A stretch of 9,533 nt of DNA. Origin: Pseudomonadota bacterium. GTDB lineage: Bacteria; Pseudomonadota; Alphaproteobacteria; Rhizobiales; Hyphomicrobiaceae. The first letter of the stretch is position 1; every line of letters begins with the position of its first letter. The stretch spans positions 1 through 9,533 of the forward strand of contig JAEZBU010000336.1 of NCBI GenBank assembly GCA_023426855.1, read 5' to 3'. The notes under the pieces were generated by a model. That model ran no database searches. It was not told where the DNA came from and saw only the letters and a program-made list of their open reading frames with translations. Shown piece after piece: positions 5,987-9,533 of this stretch. The translations under genes were made by a program, and so were the position numbers.

Positions 5987-7048
5987 TCAGCCCTTGAGCT
6001 CTTTGTCCCACCATTCCTTCAGTGCGACGTCGTGCTCGGTCATGTAGGCATAGTCGAGATTGACCAGCTTCTTGACCTCATCGGGTGTGAAACCGATGCG
6101 CTTGTTCAGATCGTCGGCAACGGTGGCGTTGGTGACCGTGGGATTGTAACCCATGTCGACGGCGAACGCCTCTTGCGCCGACTTCTCGAGCATGGCGTCG
6201 ATATACGCATACGCTCCGTCTTTGTTAGGCGCGTTCTTTGGAATGATGAAGCCGGACACATACGTCAGCGCACCTTCCGTTGGCGTGATGGCTTCAACGG
6301 GAATATCCGCGTTCTGCCACTGCACCACACGCGCTTTCCACATCACGCCGGTTCCGAACTCGGTGGATTTCAAGCCCTGGGCGAAAGCCTCGTTGGTCGG
6401 ATAGATGCGCATGCCGGCATTCTTGCATTCGAGAAGCAGTTTTTTGCCGGGTTCCAGATTGCTGACCGTGCCGCCTGCTGCCAGCGCTGCAGCGACGATG
6501 GTATACTGATACTGGATGTCGATAATGCCGAGCTTGTTGCCCCACTTCGGATCGAAGATGTCTTTGTAACTGGCCGGCTTCTGATCGATCATCTTCGGGT
6601 TATAAACACCAACCTTGCCCGAGTAGATGTGGCCGACGCCGTACGGCTCCTTCATTGTCGGCAGCAGATTGCCGGCGTTCTTGAGTTTGGAATAATCGAT
6701 CTCCGCCGAGATCCCGGCATCGTGCATCTGGTACATGTTGACGCCGGACAATCCCTGCACGTCGGTTGTGCCGCGTGGCAGACGCCGCTCAGCCAGCAAT
6801 TTGCTACGGCGTTGGGGATCGCCGGCCTGATCCTGCACGACTTCCCAGCCTTGAGGGATCAGGATCGGCGCCTCGATGTTTTTATTCAAAAGCCGCGCGT
6901 AGTCGCCACCCCAGGTGCCAACGACGACCTTACCTTTCGCCTGGGCGCTTGCCGAATGCGGAAATACGCCCAGAGCTGCTGCACCGCCGAGGGTGGCGGC
7001 GCCCTGAAGGACGCGTCGACGCGAGAAATTCAAAGTACGAGATTTCAT
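5987..7048 (-). CDS. periplasmic substrate-binding protein of ABC importer, PotD-like, Tat signal
   Basis: Extracytoplasmic binding protein (spermidine/putrescine-binding PotD / family 1 class) that hands substrate to the membrane permeases. Seen in 353 aa: a twin-arginine signal with SRRRVLQG at 9-16, an Ala/Gly/Leu-rich hydrophobic stretch to about 29 and a likely cleavage after SASA or AQA (35-37); the mature protein starts with VVVGTWGGDY, the first strand typical of this fold, and contains YGVGHIYSGKVGVYN (136-150) and PKWGNKLGI (167-175). Tat export suggests folding before secretion. The start at 7048 is chosen because GGGAG lies 7 bases upstream and the Tat signal follows at once; a longer frame to 7138 would bury the signal and overlap the ATPase gene. 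It lies 35 bases after the ATPase stop and before the PotB-like gene. Ligand unknown. Confidence 0.9.
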   Translation of the reverse strand: MKSRTLNFSRRRVLQGAATLGGAAALGVFPHSASAQAKGKVVVGTWGGDYARLLNKNIEAPILIPQGWEVVQDQAGDPQRRSKLLAERRLPRGTTDVQGLSGVNMYQMHDAGISAEIDYSKLKNAGNLLPTMKEPYGVGHIYSGKVGVYNPKMIDQKPASYKDIFDPKWGNKLGIIDIQYQYTIVAAALAAGGTVSNLEPGKKLLLECKNAGMRIYPTNEAFAQGLKSTEFGTGVMWKARVVQWQNADIPVEAITPTEGALTYVSGFIIPKNAPNKDGAYAYIDAMLEKSAQEAFAVDMGYNPTVTNATVADDLNKRIGFTPDEVKKLVNLDYAYMTEHDVALKEWWDKELKG

Positions 7049-7055
7049 GCTCCTG

Positions 7056-7060
7056 CTCCC
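7056..7060 (-). promoter_or_regulatory. strong ribosome binding site of the binding-protein gene
   Basis: On the minus strand GGGAG sits 7 bases before the ATG at 7048, preceded by six A residues. This is the best-looking ribosome site in the window and fixes the start downstream of the ATPase stop codon. It fits the need for excess binding protein. Confidence 0.7.
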
Positions 7061-7083
7061 TTTTTTAATCCGTTTCATTGCGG

Positions 7084-8154
7084 CTAGGCGTGATGCTCGT
7101 CCTGGCCGTTGAATACCCGCGCATCGCTGCATGACCATCCAACGTAGACCTCGTCGCCGACGTTCGGGATGAAGCCACCGGCGCGATTGGCTATTTGAGC
7201 AACAACGCGTTCGTCTGGAGAAACGCGAACGTGAATGTCGATTTGCGAGCCGAGATAAGACACGAACTCGACGGTTCCTTTGGCGCAGTTATCGACTTCG
7301 GAAATGGCCGCTGGCGCGATCAGCAGTCGCTCCGGACGAATGGCCAGCGTGCCTGGCCCCGGCGCGCTTTCACTGCAGCGCAGTGTGAGGCCACCCTGTG
7401 TGCGGAAAACGCCAGCGCTGGAAATCTCGCCGTTAATGAAGGTGCTGCGTCCGACGAATCCGGCAACGAAGCGATCGGCTGGCCGCTCATAAAGATCGCG
7501 CTGGGTGCCGATCTGGCGCACCGAGCCTTCGCTCATGACGACCAGGCGATCGGCCATGGTCAGCGCTTCTTCCTGATCGTGCGTGACCATCACGGTGGTC
7601 AGGCCGAGCTTGCGCTGCAGCTCTCGGATCTCGATGCGCACCTCGTGACGCAGTTTCGCATCGAGATTGGATAGCGGTTCATCGAGCAGCAGCACATCCG
7701 GGCGGAACGCCAGGGCGCGGGCGAGCGCGACGCGTTGCTGCTGGCCGCCGGACAGCTGGCGCGGCAGGCGATCTCCGAGGTGACCAAGCCGCACGAGGCG
7801 CAGGGCCTCCGCGGTGCGCTCGGCGATGTCAGCTTGCGAAGCTTTCCGCATTTCCAGCCCGAAACCGACATTCTGATTGACGGTCAGGTGCGGAAACAGA
7901 GCGTAGCTTTGGAAAACCAGGCCGGTGTTGCGCTTCCACGGTGGCTCCCAACTGATGTCGCGCCCACCCAGCCGAACGGCACCGCCGGTTGGCTCGATAA
8001 AGCCGGCGATCATGCGCAATGTCGTTGTTTTTCCGCATCCCGATGGTCCGAGCAGGACCAGAAACTCGCCATCCGCTACGTCAAGAGAGACATCGCGAAC
8101 GGCATGAAAGTCGCCGTAACGCTTGGAAACGCAATCGAGTTCAAGTCTTGCCAT
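7084..8154 (-). CDS. ABC transporter ATP-binding protein, PotA-like
   Basis: ATPase that powers the importer from the cytoplasmic face, CUT1/PotA type. Seen in 356 aa: Walker A GPSGCGKT at 36-43, Q-loop Gln82 in VFQSYALFPHLTV, ABC signature LSGGQQQR 134-141, Walker B VLLLDEP 154-160, D-loop SNLD 162-165 and switch histidine 192 in MVTHDQEEA; all catalytic residues are present. After about residue 240 a TOBE-type regulatory domain follows (LAIRPERLL near 282, YVGWS near 341), as usual for importers of sugars, polyamines or iron. The length is typical. It starts 7 bases after the PotC-like stop codon, which implies translational coupling; its own ribosome site is weak. The binding-protein gene follows at 35 bases. 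Confidence 0.93.
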   Translation of the reverse strand: MARLELDCVSKRYGDFHAVRDVSLDVADGEFLVLLGPSGCGKTTTLRMIAGFIEPTGGAVRLGGRDISWEPPWKRNTGLVFQSYALFPHLTVNQNVGFGLEMRKASQADIAERTAEALRLVRLGHLGDRLPRQLSGGQQQRVALARALAFRPDVLLLDEPLSNLDAKLRHEVRIEIRELQRKLGLTTVMVTHDQEEALTMADRLVVMSEGSVRQIGTQRDLYERPADRFVAGFVGRSTFINGEISSAGVFRTQGGLTLRCSESAPGPGTLAIRPERLLIAPAAISEVDNCAKGTVEFVSYLGSQIDIHVRVSPDERVVAQIANRAGGFIPNVGDEVYVGWSCSDARVFNGQDEHHA

Positions 8155-8161
8155 CGGTCAA

Positions 8162-8989
8162 TTACACAACTCGGCTAATTTTGACGAAACGATCGGTAAT
8201 CAGCATCGCGGTGCCGATGAGTAGAATTTGGACAACGGAAACGGCGGCGATTGTCGGATCGATTTTCCACTCCAGGTATTGGAGAATGGCGATCGGCAAC
8301 GTCGTGCGGCCGGGACCGACCAGAAACAGCGACATCTCAAGATTGCCAAACGACGATACGAAGCCGAACATCGCGGCGGCCACGACGCCGGGCAGAATGG
8401 ACGGCAGGGTTATGCGTTTGAATGTTGTCCAGCGATCGGCGCCGAGACTTTGCGCGGCTTCTTCTAGTGTGCGGTCGAAACCGGCGAGACTGGCGGTTAC
8501 GAGTCGCACGGTCCACGGGATCACCACCAGGATGTGGCCGATGACAAGGCCGCCGAGGGAGCCGAGGATCGGTAAGCCGGTCGCGATTTCGGCTTCGACC
8601 TGGGAGACATAAAGCGCCATGCCGAGCACGATGCCCGGCACCACCAATGGGAGCAGCATAAGGCTGTTCAGCGCTTCGCGGCCCTTGAACTTGAAGCGCG
8701 ACAGGCACAGCGCGGCGGGAACCCCGACCATCAGCCCGAGAAAGGTCGCGATCACGCCGAGCTGAAGGCTGAGTACGAAGCCGCTGACAAACCGGTCGTT
8801 GGTCGCGATTTCCTTATACCAGCGCAGCGAATAGCCTTCCGGAGGAAATGACGGAATTTCCTGCCGGAAGAACGACAGCCAGGTCACGAAGATCAGAGGC
8901 GTGAGAATGTAGAGCATGCTGAACGCCGCGGCGCCGCGCAGCATCCACCATCCCATTCGCCTTGCGCCGAACACCGTCGGTGCCGCCAT
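8162..8989 (-). CDS. ABC transporter permease, PotC-like
   Basis: Second inner-membrane permease of the importer. Seen in 275 aa: hydrophobic segments near 20-40, 70-95, 108-128, 145-168, 198-223 and 246-265, and the EAA loop EEAAQSLGA at 176-184 continuing to LPSILPG 195-201. Start: the ATG at 8989 has GGAG 5 bases upstream and gives the usual PotC length. A GTG at 9067 in the same frame would add 26 polar residues, lacks a clear ribosome site and would overlap the amidohydrolase gene by 41 bp, so it is less likely. The stop is 7 bases before the ATPase start. With the PotB-like gene at the far end, the operon order is permease, ATPase, binding protein, permease. Confidence 0.9.
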   Translation of the reverse strand: MAAPTVFGARRMGWWMLRGAAAFSMLYILTPLIFVTWLSFFRQEIPSFPPEGYSLRWYKEIATNDRFVSGFVLSLQLGVIATFLGLMVGVPAALCLSRFKFKGREALNSLMLLPLVVPGIVLGMALYVSQVEAEIATGLPILGSLGGLVIGHILVVIPWTVRLVTASLAGFDRTLEEAAQSLGADRWTTFKRITLPSILPGVVAAAMFGFVSSFGNLEMSLFLVGPGRTTLPIAILQYLEWKIDPTIAAVSVVQILLIGTAMLITDRFVKISRVV

Positions 8990-8994
8990 GCTGT

Positions 8995-8998
8995 CTCC
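8995..8998 (-). promoter_or_regulatory. ribosome binding site of the PotC-like permease (decides the start)
   Basis: GGAG on the minus strand, 5 bases before the ATG at 8989. It supports this ATG over the in-frame GTG at 9067, which has no comparable site. Confidence 0.6.
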
Positions 8999-9026
8999 GT
9001 TTACGACTGCAGCGTGATCGATATCC

Positions 9027-9533
9027 TCATGTGCCGGTTCCGAGCCGGTTCTTATGGAAGACGCCACCTTTCACGATGGCGCTCAGATGCTTTCCTTGGC
9101 CTTCGAGCAGGCTGATATCTTTCAGCGGATCGCCGTCGACGACGATGAGATCGGCCCATGCGCCGGGTTCGATGACGCCGAGCTTGCCGGGACGGCGGAC
9201 CACTTCCGCGCCGATCAGCGTCGCCGAGCGAATGACATCAATCGCCGGGAGCACGGTTGTGCGGATCGAGAATTCGCGGCTTTGATCAACGGCAAGCGCA
9301 CCGAGCAAGTCGGAGCCATAGGCAACTTTCACGCCATTGCGCTTGCAGATTTCAAGAGATTTGAAGCCGCCTTCGAGAACCGCTTCATTCTTTTCCAGCA
9401 TTTCCGGAGGCATGCCGAACTGCGCCGCGCGCTCTTTCATTGCCACGTATGCGACGAGATTGGCCACGAGATACGCGCCCTTTTCGGCCATGAGTTTGGC
9501 GCGGGCATCATCGATCAGGTTGTCGTGTTCGAT
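9027..9533 (-). CDS. amidohydrolase, COG1228 type (imidazolonepropionase/prolidase-like), C-terminal part only
   Basis: Metal-dependent hydrolase of the amidohydrolase superfamily; the gene runs off the right edge, leaving the last 168 codons. Seen: IEH at 1-3 of the fragment, where His is a usual metal ligand, followed by LMAEKGAYLV 14-23; YGSDLLG 72-78 with the conserved catalytic/metal Asp75; and the C-terminal strand-returning segment LGVIEPGAWADLIVVDGDP (118-136), typical of the family. Relatives hydrolyse cyclic amides or dipeptides (imidazolonepropionase, Xaa-Pro and Xaa-Arg/Lys peptidases). The first metal ligands (HxH) and any signal peptide lie outside the window, so location and exact reaction cannot be told. 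It precedes the PotC-like gene by 37 bases in the same direction and is probably in the same operon, suggesting it acts on the imported compound. Confidence 0.85.
   Translation of the reverse strand: MEHDNLIDDARAKLMAEKGAYLVANLVAYVAMKERAAQFGMPPEMLEKNEAVLEGGFKSLEICKRNGVKVAYGSDLLGALAVDQSREFSIRTTVLPAIDVIRSATLIGAEVVRRPGKLGVIEPGAWADLIVVDGDPLKDISLLEGQGKHLSAIVKGGVFHKNRLGTGT

Noticed and set aside
5930..7087. Open frame of about 385 codons on the plus strand opposite the binding-protein gene
   Set aside because: No recognisable domain; it covers a gene with a Tat signal, a good ribosome site and family motifs, and it is explained by high GC content reducing stop codons.
7049..7138. Longer start for the binding protein
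   Set aside because: It would place 30 basic residues before the Tat signal and overlap the ATPase gene. GGGAG before 7048 marks the real start.
9033..9051. Direct repeat GCCGGTTC at 9033-9040 and 9044-9051
   Set aside because: Only eight bases, inside the last codons of the amidohydrolase, and explained by coding of Asn-Arg-Leu-Gly-Thr-Gly; no sign of a duplication or attachment site.
8990..9067. GTG start for the PotC-like permease, overlapping the amidohydrolase end
   Set aside because: Weak ribosome site and an atypical 26-residue polar extension; the ATG at 8989 with GGAG is better. It cannot be fully excluded.

Overview
The window is GC-rich, densely coding DNA from what looks like an alphaproteobacterium, probably of the Rhizobiales (Bradyrhizobium/Afipia-like). 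That placement is inferred from base composition, Tat-type signal use and the kind of proteins encoded; no rRNA or other marker is present. It holds seven protein genes and no tRNA, rRNA, insertion sequence or CRISPR array. No gene-free stretch exceeds about 110 bases.

Plus strand, 54-5039: three genes read rightward. The first is a large thiamine-diphosphate E1 of the 2-oxoglutarate dehydrogenase family. It lacks the usual N-terminal segment of SucA, resembles the DHTKD1 (2-oxoadipate) type in places, and has no E2 or E3 gene beside it here. Next, 46 bases on, is a PLP enzyme of the cystathionine beta-lyase (MetC) type. After a 110-base gap with two tandem stem-loops comes a COG0523/CobW-family GTPase with a histidine-rich putative metal-binding linker.

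Minus strand, 9533-5014: five genes read leftward as one apparent operon. They are an amidohydrolase (COG1228 type, cut by the window edge), a PotC-like permease, a PotA-like ATPase, a Tat-exported PotD-like binding protein and a PotB-like permease. Together they form a complete polyamine/opine-class ABC importer coupled to a hydrolase. The simplest reading is uptake and hydrolysis of an amide- or peptide-like compound, but the substrate is not readable from sequence.

The two blocks converge. The cobW and PotB-like genes overlap tail to tail by 26 bp, and a perfect 8-bp stem-loop sits inside that overlap. Four further GC-rich stem-loops lie in non-coding gaps: before the E1 gene, between E1 and metC, two between metC and cobW. 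A fifth, with a perfect 15-bp stem, lies just after the binding-protein gene. None is followed by a T tract, so these look like mRNA-processing/stability elements or Rho-related ends rather than classical intrinsic terminators. Most of the window is ordinary metabolism and transport. The divergent E1 and the stem-loops are the parts most worth a second look.
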